NCBI GenBank assembly: GCA_015499995.1
Contig: JADNRV010000007.1
Location: forward strand, 558,001 to 622,000
Length of the DNA: 64,000 nucleotides
Direction of reading: 5' to 3'
Source of the DNA: Flammula alnicola
Lineage: Eukaryota; Basidiomycota; Agaricomycetes; Agaricales; Strophariaceae
Shown: one piece after another, positions 35,589 to 47,300 of the stretch
Layout of the letters: each line of letters starts with the position of its first letter
How positions within the stretch are numbered: position 1 is the first letter of the stretch
Made by a program: the position numbers and the translations under genes
The notes under the pieces: model-generated
Databases searched by the model: none
The model's input: the letters and a program-made list of their open reading frames with translations, nothing else
Told to the model about the DNA's origin: nothing

Positions 35589-38500
35589 CTACAACCCGAG
35601 ATTTGAGATTACTCGGGAGACCTCATCAACATCGTCGTCGTCGTGAGCTTGCCCAGACCTCGATTGCGATGATGTCGATCCAAATACGCCAGAAGAGCGG
35701 GCCGATAGGGGCGGGCCGTATACACTAGGGAACGAAGGAGCGGTGGCGGAGTTGGGGCTCGAGTTTCCTCCCGTACCACCCGTGGATGTCGTCGGCGACT
35801 CGGGTGGAAGAAGGTTCGATCCTGACTCGGTGATTCGAGAGAGGGAATATGTCAAATCGAGGGACTGAGCACGGTTATTCAGAGAGCGGGGTTGTTTGGT
35901 GATCTGCTCCTTCAACTTGGCTTCCAGGAGCGAGTCAGAGCCACGTTTAATGGCGTCTTGAGAATGCCTAGAGCGATGAGGCATTCCAGTTCCCTAGTGA
36001 ACGGTAAGAGACTCGTACTATAGATAATAGAAAAGAACTTACAATTGGTGCAAGGGGGGTCCAATAGTCAAGACCTGGGACAGGAGGTCCAGGGATATAG
36101 TTCGTTTCAGCGTCTTCCTGTGTTTCTATATTGTAGATGTAGGCAGGCGAGTTGAACATCGCCTTGACATCCGGTGAGGAGCTGGCAAGCCTTAGCCTGC
36201 GATCAGCCATGAGGTCCGATCGACCCATGTCCATCGATTCTACAGAACGATAAATCAGCTTGTGAAAGAATAAAGAAAAGTATGCACGAACCATGGCCGC
36301 GAGTCCTAGCGGTTGAAAGCACCTTGCTGTCAAAGTGAGGGAAAGCCTCCGCGAACGAGTCATTTTTCTTGTGAGCATGGGCAGTCGGCGAAGGATAGAC
36401 ATGAACGTTATGGTTCTGGAGGAACTGTTCGAGCATTTCCCTAGCCGTTATAAGGAAATCACTGTTGCTGCGCTGACACCGGAACTTAAACGAATACTCG
36501 GAAGGCACGTCAGACCCAGTGTTGCCGTTCATGGCACCAGCCTTCTTGAAGTTGGGAGAAATTGACACCTGCAGTTCACGCTTGACGTGTTCCACCATTG
36601 CGTTAAACTCTGGAGAAGCACAGACACGAGGGAGGTCGGCACTGGGAGGAACAGCCATGTCAGCCTCAAAGGGAACGTGGTCCTAAACCACTGTCATTAT
36701 TGTTAGCTCGTTTTCGAATCGAATGGACGTACCAAAAGCATCGTGGCAGCTATCTGAACCTGGCTCTCTGGTCCAAAGATGGTGACCACATCTGAGGCAG
36801 TCTCCTTGTCAGGGAAGCGAACGCGAGAGTTTGTCTTAGTTTCGATGTCGCGAATAAAGATGCTCTTCTCGCCCAGTAAAGTGCGATGATAACGACGAGG
36901 AATTGAGACAGTCTCATTCACGAAGTCCTTGTCCTAATAGAGAGTCAGAACAAGTCAGACAACATGAGGGAGCGAACCTACCTTGGGGTTAACCAATTCC
37001 ATAACAGATTGCTTCAGGTTATCCAGGTTGATGGCATTCTTGGCTGGTGTTCGAGCCACAACGTTGTCATCGTTGTCGTTATACCCACCCAGCGCAGCGA
37101 ACTCCTCCGCGTTGGAAAACTTGACATAAACGCCGTACTTCTTCATGATACGCTGAATACTTCGCCCTCCGACACCAATGATGCGTTTGTGGTATCCCTC
37201 AGGCACATGGAAAGAGATCTCCGCGGGGAGTTCCTCCTGCAAAAGCGTCAAGCCTTGAAGTACGGAAGTGTCCGGGCCGGCGATGTCGATCAGGAAATTA
37301 TGGTCATTGAAGGTCTCGAACTTTATTTTGACGTTCGTCGTTTGCATAATCTTGTTAATTTTTCCGTTCTTCTTGCCGCTGATAAAATCTCTGTGCTCAT
37401 TGGAGAGTTCGATCTGGAAACGGATCTCGTGGTGGAAAGCCTGAATAATGTGTTAAAAAATTCGTGGCCATAGAACGGTCATCCCAGATGCGCTTGCCTT
37501 GATGATGTCCAATTCCATGATCATATTAACTGCTGCGCGTACTTCATGTTCCAGACCATGCATCTCGAAGCACATACTTTTGAAGACGACTTCGGCCCCA
37601 GTCGTTGTCGAGATTTGCTTGAGTAGTGCGGTGATAGCGGTGGTGTTGAGATTGGCGGGTGGTAGAAGGGCATTGAATTGGACTGGCAACAGCCAGAAGG
37701 AACCCACGTAATATTGGCAAGCCTAAAAATATAAGCGGATTCGTCATAGGTTCGTCGCGGTCGCATACAAATGACCCACGAGTTGCATAATAGACCGTAT
37801 TGTGCGCTGAATATTAACGCGATGGTCACCGTATACCGTGATTAAACTCGTAGAACTGCCCAGAGGCGGGAACTGAATGAAGGTTGCATTGTCGCTCATT
37901 ATCGTTTTCAGATCCTCTGCTCGGTCGGTGACCATCCAATCTAACTTGCGGGGAAGGATGGCCGTATCCCTTGAAATGACCGATTTACTCTAATTACGAA
38001 TGTCAGTCAATCACCCGAGTAGCCCGGCACTTAAAACGTACTTTATTGATAGACACTTGAACCAGCATATCCCTAGCTCGTTGAACCCCAAAGAACTCGC
38101 CCGTGATCCAAATGATGTTACTATTACGGGCCCCGGTGGATGAGGTATTGTTGAAGTCTGGGCCCATGAGATCTTGCAAAGGCGAAGGATAATATATGTT
38201 CGTTGCAGTCTCTTCTTGAATTGTCTGCAATACGTTGCGTTTTCGACCAGCCACGATACCATGTAGCTTGTGATCAATTTCACAAAACTCGGAATGGAGA
38301 CCGCTCTAAAGTCGAGTCAGATACGTAAAAAAAATTATTCTAGAAAATTGACGCACCAGTTCGTCGAGCATTACCAGTAAGCGAACACGCGCAAGGTCCA
38401 CAGCATCCTCCGTTCCAGTAACAACCAACTCGCATACGCGCTCTGTCTCTAAGCCCGACCAACCAGCGCTGCTGCTAATTCCGTCAGGAGGTGTGCGGTT

Positions 38501-39062
38501 CGAGAGCGCTAAAGGACTGTTGACGACGGCTATGTGCGCCAAGGTTTGGGAAGCGATGTCATCGAGCCGACGTCGAACTTCAGGTTTAAGAGTAGGCTTT
38601 GAGAATGGCGAGTCGAGGATCTCGGACCGCGTCACCTTGATGGCTGCCCGGTGCTATGTCGATGGGTCAATAAGTGTTGGCCAGGAAGCTGACGAAACAT
38701 GAAAGGAAACGCACCTGGATAGGACACTCCTTCAAAATCAACCCTCGAGTTATCATGACCTGCTGATACGCTCCAGTGATATGAAAGTTCCAGGCTCTAC
38801 CTTGATCGACCATGTAATACGAGACATGGCAACCGTGCAAGGACATGGCCATCATGGCAAGTTTTTGAATGGCTTCGACGTCTGCGGTGGCGGAGACGTC
38901 AGACATCTTTGAATTTGCATGTTGGGCATGCTGGGCAGGCGGGAAAGGATCGATGAGGGAGGTCGAGTTGAGGTCGGAGGGTTGGAAGTCGAGAGAGGAA
39001 GCGGGAGAATGAACGTGGCGCGACCTGCGTGGATAAGTAAAAGATGTTGTGTAGACGTCCAT
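35589..39062 (-). CDS. Multi-KH-domain RNA-binding protein (bicaudal-C-like KH array)
   Basis: Large RNA-binding protein of about 1,000 residues. Recognisable KH elements are GIVAGRKRNVLQTIQEETAT near 38200, FISGKKNGKINKIMQTT near 37350, and HKRIIGVGGRSIQRIMKKYG near 37170 with an intact GxxG loop. YHRTLLGEKSIFIRDIETKT near 36850 has a diverged loop. Further KH-like folds without a clear GxxG lie around 37920 and 37650. The N-terminus is Ser/Pro-rich. The C-terminal 250 residues (exons 35589-36200) are Ser/Thr/Gly-rich and disordered. Exons are joined by about ten introns. The spacing of motifs resembles the bicaudal-C/vigilin group, with probable roles in mRNA localisation or translation. 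The specific targets are unknown. Confidence 0.82.
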
Positions 39063-39701
39063 GTCCGATTTGTTGGAGAATTATAGAGTGGATTGGGTAG
39101 CGAAACGAGGCGGGTATGTTGGATAGGAGGGTATTGACACAAAATTGGTATCAATGTTCAAATCGTCCTGCCCAGTCTTTTTGAGAATATGAAGAATATA
39201 GGAAAGCTGGGGAAGCGGCGAAGAGAGAAAAGCAGAGCCAAGATATAAAACAGGATATATAGGAGCAAAACCAACAATTTGCAACAAGTCCAACGCCAAA
39301 GCTTGTCTCAGCCGTATTTCGCGGCTCAAAAACATACCGCGGGCTTTCAAATATTTCCATGACATAACCCGCCTCAGTTCGACTCAGTTTCATTCATTCC
39401 TCTGAGACAAGTGCCACTGGCGCTAACACATTCCTCAGACCACGCTGATCCAGCCTGGATACCATCTGGATCTCCTATGATAAAGAGTCACCCATGACGT
39501 CTAAGACTGCCAAAGAAGCAGACAAAATTCGTGTAAAAAATTATTGGCTGGTGATGCTATGGATAGTTCCGGTCCCGACTCACGATTGAAAAATGGAGGG
39601 GCGGCCATAGGCTGCAAAGAAATTATTTGTATATTTTGCGCTTCAAAGTCCCGATGTTTATTAATACAAAATTCGTAACAGCACAGGTCATGCGCCAATT
39701 A
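39063..39701. promoter_or_regulatory. Upstream region of KH gene, 3' end of RBR ligase
   Basis: About 640 bases lie between the stop of the first RBR ligase and the start of the KH gene, both minus strand. Short frames at 39081-39393 and 39501-39698 show no family. A CAAAATTGG box is visible near 39139. The region should contain the KH gene promoter. Confidence 0.4.
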
Positions 39702-41384
39702 TTATCCGTCATCCAGTTCCCAATCGTTCTCATCGACGTCGATAACGTCGAAGAGTTGATTAAAGCAAGGAATTCCGGGATTCGAGAAATGGGCATATGG
39801 CTGATCTGGGTTCAGCCTTTGTCCACAGCGGTAGCAGAAATGTTGTGAACACTTCCAGCATGTCATCTAAGCCAAAAAAAAATCAAAACTTTTCCGACAA
39901 TATATTTGTCCTGTAAACATACGTGATTGCATCCCATCGTCTTTTCCACATAGCACTGGCATCCCGGACACATCATAGTCGAAGAAGTGAGCCAATCGAG
40001 ATTGGCCTTCTCTTCTTCGTATGTTGCAACCAGTCGACGAATATTGGCCTTGCCATAACGCCATTCTAGTTTGGCTCGTTCATCAGATCCTTCATCAGCC
40101 GCTAGATACTCCAACGCCAGGTACTCATATTGAGCTATGGGGCATTTATCGAGCGGCCCGTGCCTTTTTAAAGTATTTTAATATAGCTTCATTAAAATGG
40201 ACTCGACGAGCACGTACCACGTTCGTCTACAGAAGGCACAAAAGGTAAAATCACATCGAGGACACTGGCGGAGCCTGCTCCAGCCAGATTCCGTGTCGAC
40301 GTCATTAGGTTTTGAGACAGGTGCTTGACAGACAGCAACCGGACAATGAACGACGGTGGGATCTGCGATAGTCTCGGTGAATTCCGTTGAAACATCGGAG
40401 AAAAAATCATGAGTACCTCTTTCGATGTTCCGTTTCTCTTTAAGCCACCTCCACCGCTGTAATTCAGCTTCAGTCACGACTCTTGCCACTTCCTCTTCGC
40501 CAGCCTCGCTTCCCTTCTTCACGCATTCCGGATCTGGACATCCTACACGGCCGACATCTCCTTCCTCAATACACATCTTCCAAAAGTCCTCTAGACACGA
40601 CCGGCAGAAGATGTGTTTGCATAGTAATTGTAAACATTTAGATCCTTTGAGCGAAGTAAGGCAGATGGAGCATGGATATGAATTTTGCGCAAACTGGTTA
40701 GATTGCGAGGATATGTCGTAAGCTGTTAATAGCGGGGCAATTATGCGAGGGGCGGGGTGCGGAAGCCTTCAAAAGATTGAATTGAATGCGAGCAACAATA
40801 ACTGGCTTTGACAACGCACGCGATGATGTTGTTGCTGGTTGATGATAATAGGCCCATCTTTTGTAGAAACTCGCCGGTTCGGACATACTCTACCCAATTG
40901 TAAAGAACGGGTTCGCCAGCTTGCCACATCTCAATGAGGGTAGACTGGAGTAGTTCAATTTCTGGAAGCCAGAGATGGGTCGCTCTAATAGAGGCGATCT
41001 CAGGAGGGGTATGAAGAGGATAGAACGGAGGTAGCACGATATGAAGCAAGAGAGGAGGCAAAGCAGATAGCGAGATGGACTGAACGGTTGGTTTCCTCTC
41101 AGGCAAAGGTGCCATAGGCGAAGATGAGGTGGGTTCCGATATAATGACAGATCTAGAACTCCCAAGTTCAATGGGAATTTCGAGCTTAAGAGTACCATCT
41201 AGGCTCTGACTTGAAACGTATTCAGGATAGATGGACTATCGCAAGAATCAATCACGGACGGCCACGGCTGAGATACAGGATAACATACCTCTAGTACCTC
41301 GAATTCTTCTTTCTGCATCGACTGGCATTGTTCGCTATCGTTCAGGTCATGAGGAGGCGGCAGAATAAGGGTCTCGGCGACCAT
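39702..41384 (-). CDS. RWD-RBR E3 ubiquitin ligase, copy 1 (RNF14/Itt1-like)
   Basis: RING-between-RING ligase that forms a Cys-ubiquitin intermediate. The N-terminal RWD domain runs from EEFEVLEVCYP to LPPFYPLHTPPEI and EMWQAGEPVLYNWVEYV. RING1 is CSICLTSLKGSKCLQLLCKH then IFCRSCLEDFWKMC. The IBR is HCPVAVCQAP then CPRCDFTFCAFCRRTWHG. RING2 is CPGCQCYVEKTMGCNHMTC then WKCSQHFCYRCGQRL, where the Cys in GCNHM is the expected catalytic residue. The end HFSNPGIPCFNQLF, then an acidic tail, is typical of RNF14. The human relative acts in translation-stress quality control and nuclear receptor coactivation. Stop at 39702, start at 41384. A paralogue follows upstream on the same strand. Confidence 0.92.
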
Positions 41385-42099
41385 ATCAATGTTGTTCTAG
41401 GATGGCTGTGAGTAGTAGGTTGATCCAATGCAATGTAAATAAGAAGGCGAGATCCTCAGCTGCTGGACAGCTGGGCTATCAGGGAAGCTGGTCAGGAACA
41501 AAATAACATAGCGTTAATCGATGCACGACTGCAAGAAAGTGGATTGGTAATGGAATTATTGACTTGGAAGTAATTGCCCTTTTCGGCGGCTGATGTGAAC
41601 TCAGGGTCCAGGAATAGGGTCCTGCAGAGGCTCGACATCTCCTACTAGTACGACACAAATGTTTGGATTCTGGGAGGCTTTGCGAGCGTGCGCAATGTAA
41701 ACAAGCGTTCCATTTCTCAGTAAATAATTACCTCCTCCATTCTTACGTTTCAGATTAGGATTCATATTTTAGGTGTAGTGTACATTTTGTCTTTTGACTC
41801 GGAGCTCACCGAGGTCAAACGTTAACCACGACGTCGCCACTTGCGATTTTTATTTCAACAACAAGTTGTGTTCGACTTTTAAATTGGTTGCAGAACGAAA
41901 ATAAAAGAAGCACTGGACAAATTATTTTGAAATCAATTCTCGTCCTCGGAGATTCTGAGTTATATTTCAACGTTTGTTTTATTTTATTAGAACCGTGACT
42001 GGAGCAAGAGAGTCTGTCTATGGATACGAAGGCAAACGTAGGAAGGAAAAGGGAATTATAGCACGCAATTGTACGAGACAACATCGATGTCCGTCCGTC
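41385..42099. other. Spacer between tandem RBR ligases
   Basis: About 715 bases, AT-rich in the right half, between the two paralogous genes. It should hold the promoter of copy 1 and the 3' end of copy 2. No open frame with a family resemblance is present. Confidence 0.4.
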
Positions 42100-43764
42100 C
42101 TATTCTTCCTCTTCAACCCATTCAAACAGTTTGTTGTAGCATGGGGTACCATTTATTCCAAAGTGCTTATAAGGATCAGTGGCATCCAACTTCTGTCCAC
42201 AACGGTAGCAAAAATGGTTTCTGCATCGCGTGCATGTCATCTGCGAAGATAATCAGAATTTCGCGGACAGGGACATGGAAAGCGAACTGACATGATTACA
42301 ACCCTCGCTTTTCTCGATATTGCTTTCACATCCAGGACAGGTGGTAGTCGATGAGCTAATCCAGGTACGGGTGGCTTGCTCTTGTTCATGTCGACTCACG
42401 AGACGACGAACGACTCCTTTACCGTAACGCGCTTCGATAAGGGCCCGTTCAGGTGAACCTTCCGGAGTGGCAAGGTATTCTTGGATAAGTCGTTCTGTGT
42501 GTGCAATTGGGCAGGGTGAAAGGGGTCCATGCCTGGGGTTGCGACTTCAAAATCTAGTTGCATATAAATCCTTCACAGTGTCGCTCACCATGTATATTTG
42601 CAAAATGAGCAGAAGCTAAAAAAGCAGCTAGAGCATTGTCTAAACCTGTCCCAGCCAGACTCTGGGTCGGCATCACCAGGTTTTGGAACTAGAGCTTGAC
42701 ATGTGGGAATCGGGCAATTTAACATTGTGGGATCTTGAATATCATAAATTAGAAATCATCCTTTCAGGCAACACCCTGAAGAACTGACCTCGTTCAAGTT
42801 TTTGCTTTGTTGTTAACCGCCTCCAACGTTGAATTTCCGATTCGGAGACAACATGAGCTAAGTCCTCTTCAGAGACCTTCTTTCCTTCTTTAATGCATTC
42901 AGGATGCGGACAACCAACCCGGTCGACATCCCCCTCTGCTATACACATTTGCCAAAAGTCTTCCAAGCAAGAACGGCAAAATATATGTTTGCATGTCAGT
43001 TGAAGGCACTTAATACCTTTGAGATGTGTAAGGCAGATAGAACATGGGTACGAGTTTTGAGAGAATTGGGCGGACTGAGACGATGTGTCATATATAGAAA
43101 GCAGAGAGGCCAGCGTGGAGGGATTTGGATGGAGAATCCTGGCAGAGGAGTCCGTGACTTCTTGAGACGGCTTTTGTAAGACGCAGACTTACTGGATAGT
43201 ACGCTGATCATTAGCGGAGACGATCTCCATGTCCTGCAAGAAGTCTCCACTCCGTACGTGTTCGACCCAGCGGTAGAGGACAGACTCCTGCATTTGCCAC
43301 ATCTCGATGAGGGCAGTTTGCAGAGCAATAGTATCAGGCAGCCATCCATGGGTTGCTCGAATAGATGTGATTTTCGGTGGCCCATAGAGTGGATAAGAGG
43401 GAGGCAGAACTATGTGTAGACGGATGGGAGGTAAAACTGTGAGAGAGATCTTCTCCTCTTGATTATGAGGGATGAGATGGGCATCAAACCGATTGCTACT
43501 TGTAATATCAACGAAACGGGGTGATCCAAGCTCGACAGGAACTTCGAGGTTGAGAATCCCATCCGAATTTCGGCTAGAAATATATTCTGGGTAAATAGAC
43601 TAACGAAAAGCACTGAAGTATAAGTTGCTGCGTCGAGAATAAATATTTGGAACACAAACCTCTAAAACTTCAATTTCCTCTTTTTGCAAAGATTGGCACG
43701 CTCCAAATTCTTTGAGTACGTGCTTTGACGGGATGTGCGCAAGTTTAAGGTGCTCAATGGGCAT
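42100..43764 (-). CDS. RWD-RBR E3 ubiquitin ligase, copy 2
   Basis: Tandem paralogue of the preceding ligase with the same domain order and intron pattern. The first exon, MPIEHLKLAHIPSKHVLKEF then CQSLQKEEIEVLE, aligns with the copy 1 exon ending SMQKEEFEVLE. RWD: LHIVLPPSYPLYGPPKI and EMWQMQESVLYRWVEHV. RING1: CSICLTHLKGIKCLQLTCKH. IBR: NCPIPTCQALVPKPGDAD and CSFCKYTWHGPL. RING2: CPGCESNIEKSEGCNHMTC then HFCYRCGQKL, with the catalytic Cys retained. The end is HFGINGTPCYNKLFEWVEEEE. The two copies have drifted widely in sequence, so the duplication is not recent. All zinc ligands that I can see are kept, which suggests both are functional. Confidence 0.9.
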
Positions 43765-44313
43765 CAAGCGTTGGTAACAAACGGGCTGTCGGGAAAGTTG
43801 ATTCGGGAGGGAAGCCAGGGGTTTGACGATTACCCTCCTGGTGGGGTCTGGGTGGATATGGAGAAGTCCAAGAAATTATCCCTTAGAAATAACAAAAACT
43901 AGAAGGATAGAAACCGAGTCAGAATTCCGTCATGAGTCAGGATCGGACTTCGGGTTATAGCTGTACATGGCAAGACATGGCGGGTCTTGACTCGCACAGC
44001 ATCCGTCGAAGAAAAAACAGCATGGAAAAAGAGTACATCGACATCGCTTACTATTCAGAGGCTCGAGAAAGTAGTAGTACTAGTAGTAGGGGTAATGACG
44101 GTAATGAACCAGTCTATAGAGCACGAGAAGAGTTAACTGCCCACAAGCCCAAAATTAGGGTTAAGGTTCTCCCCCAAAAAAAAAGTTGCAATCTAAACGA
44201 CGACCGGAACTTTCAAGGAACTTTGGACGACCTCGAACTTGAAGATCTTCAGGTTCTGCGGGAACATAGTCAAATATTACGCCCCGACGGATAACTATCT
44301 CCTTATTCACTCG
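43765..44313. promoter_or_regulatory. Divergent promoter, RBR copy 2 / URB2, with a 120-codon frame
   Basis: About 550 bases between start codons. An ATG-started frame at 43932-44294 (plus, MSQDRTSGYSCTWQDMAGLD) ends 20 bases before the URB2 ATG and is in a different frame. It includes an AGT-rich simple repeat at 44070-44095. It could be an upstream open reading frame in the URB2 leader or chance. No family is recognised. Confidence 0.4.
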
Positions 44314-47300
44314 ATGTCCGGATGCCCACATGCAAATACCTCCCAATCCTCACAAGACTTTGTTCGGGCCTTGAAGGCAGTGTCGGATCCGCCAGTCCTC
44401 GGAGGACCTTCGAAGATCGAAATTGCCCAAGAGGCATGGGATGATATTAACTTCTACGTACCGAGCAAAGCTGAAGTTATTGCGGACTGGCTTCTCGCGA
44501 AACTGCTAAAGGACAAGGGCAAAGAACTGTGCGTACGTCGGTTCTTCGTACTTTGTTTCCGTAGCTTATCCTCTCGTCTTTAGCCCTTCAAATCCTATAT
44601 TCGACGCACGTTATTGGAAACTCCTCACCAGCCTAAGTAGTTCTCAAGGTCCTACGCCCAAAACCAATAACGTTGGTCCTGCCAAGTCCTGGTTGACAAC
44701 ATCACTGCATCGGGTTCCCCTCGGTCCTGTGATTGTATCGTTTCTGACTTCATTCAATGATGTCCAAGCGAACGAGCGGATCAATCTTGCCAACTCAGCG
44801 GCCTCCTGTCTCTCCATTCTCTGGCCTGTAGCAGTGCAGAGGATGAGCGCTGAAGTGCTGCAAGAATGTTTTGGCGCCTTTGTTTGCAAGGTTCCAGCCA
44901 GTAAAACCGCCAACGAAGGAATTTCGACGATAGGTTGCATGGTGTCCTCATCCTATCGTAACTCCCTGATTAATTCGTCAAACAAGAAAAAGGTGCCCTT
45001 TGTTCTTGCTTTCCTTATTTTCCCACTTAACCGCCAAGTTCAAATATAGTTGTATCAATCCTTCTTGCATTCTCATCTCAAAGATTGGTTGAGAAGCTTT
45101 TCAATGGACTGTACCATCCTTGACGCGACCCTCAAAAGCTCTCTTCTTGACTCTGGAGTGGAGACCTTCTTCAATCTCGACATCCTACGGCAAAATCTTG
45201 ATTTCAAGACCGAAAACACGCTGGTGGAACGTCTTCAAAGCATACTAACTACCGACGAAACCCTGGTCTTGGAGCATCTTCCAACTCTATTCATCTTTTA
45301 TATTCACGCGATCAAGAGACACAGGGGAGCACTGTTCAGTCAGAGTTCTCAATTCCAGCCAGGTGCAGCCTTGGGCGAACTCCGTGAGGCTGGCATGCGA
45401 TATTTTATATCCATGTTAAACCTCGTGGACAATTCTCGGCGAGATTCCCAAGCATGGCGAACTAGGCTCTCTCTCTTAAAAACAGTGGACAACGAGAATA
45501 TCTTCGATCGTAAACAGATGGATACTCAGATGGCCTTCAATCGAATTATAGAGCTTGTTCAGCTTGCCTTAATTCATGATTTAAAAGGTATGAAGACCAA
45601 AAACAGCAAGGACGGAATTCTCACCTTTTCTTTCTCTGACAAACAGAGGATCAGCCGGAATGTCCGGACCTCGCTGTGCAATGCCTCTCAATAATCGCCC
45701 ATATTGATTACGACCTTGTCTTACCGTTCATACCACGCCTATTGCCCCTTTTTCTTCAGGTATCAATGCGCATCTAACTTTTTATCATTACTAACACAAC
45801 CTACAGATTCCAGTGGCAAGCGAATCCCACTTCGCCTTTCTTGAAATGGTTCTACATTACCACACGAAGACCCGAACGATGGCCACACTAGTTCAAAGCC
45901 TGTTCATCTCGATTCTTGCACAAAAGATGTTCCGTGGCGGGCCTCATGGTGGTTACCAAATGTGCTTCTCAAGCCCAGTCATGCACACAATATACCTAGC
46001 GCAGGTTTCGAAGGCCCTCCAAACATTCCTGACTGAGAGTCAATGTCTACTGGCTGTGCAGACCGTGTTCGATGCATTGAGGGACACCTGGGATCAATTC
46101 TACACTACTTCACGCCAATCGGAGGAAGCTGGAGAGTCAAGAAAGAGGCGCAAGACCTCCTCAGCCACTGTGGAGGTCAAAGGAGAGTCGGATGAAATAG
46201 CCGTTGTTTATTCTCTTATTGCTCGACTCGCTTCAGTGGTTCTCTCCTCGTTGCCCATAGCATCCCTTTCTTCGACTATACAAGATGAAGTCCGAAGCCT
46301 TCTAGATGGTTTCCGGACTGATTTTATATGTCATGCACTCTCCAAATCTATCAAAACGATCAGAAAGCATGGAGTTGCAGACGCCTGGCGCACAGAGGTG
46401 ACCTTCGCGGCCACTCTGCGCCTGCTGTATTCCCTGAACGTTTCCAGGATTTTATCACTGCCTCCGCAATACGACGAAAAGCTGTGCACAAGAGTGGTGG
46501 AACTGGTTAACGACGATGCTCTTTTGCCAGAGTTGATGCTTGAACTTGTGCGTCTTTTGAAAGTTTATCCCCTTCTATATTGTAATCCACTTCCTTTAGT
46601 TCCGCTTCCTTCTCTATAGTCTATCTGTGGAGAATACTCTTAACCACGAAGTTATCGTCGATCGCCTTTTGCAGTATCTCGAGAAAAACTTTGCCCCTTC
46701 CGATGTCAATTGGTCTGGCCACGGCCATCACTTGACAAAGGGCGAGCCTGGAAGGACTGAATCAGCGCTTGCCATGATGCCTATGATCATTGCACGATGG
46801 TTACCTGAAATCGAGTAAGTTTCCTGCTCCCTCAACTGTATGTAGTCTCAAACTGCGTTGTTTGTAGCCGACTTGCCTCATCTGAGCAGCTGGAGAGACT
46901 CCTTAAGATCATCTTGTCTATCAAAATGCATCCAGCTGGTCAATCAAGACAAGAAATGCAACCAGAGCAACTTCTTATGGAGGTCCTTCATTCCGCTCAA
47001 TTTTGGGAATTCCCAAGGATTCGCAGTAAGTTTTCCTTCACCCGAGTTGACAAGAACTGTCTAATTTCTTCCAGACGTGTTTCTTGATATCCTCGATAAA
47101 ACAACTTCAGCTCTCGACTCCACCCATTTAAAACTCCCAAAAACGATATCCATCCTCGAGAAGGTCTCGCTATATCAACATCTTCTGTTCTTCCCAATGG
47201 AATACTTCTCTTGGCAACTTCTGAATGATCTGATAAAACGCAGCTTGAACGCCGACGTGGTTCTCAGCTGCTCGTCATCAAGCTCCAAACAACCTGTTGC

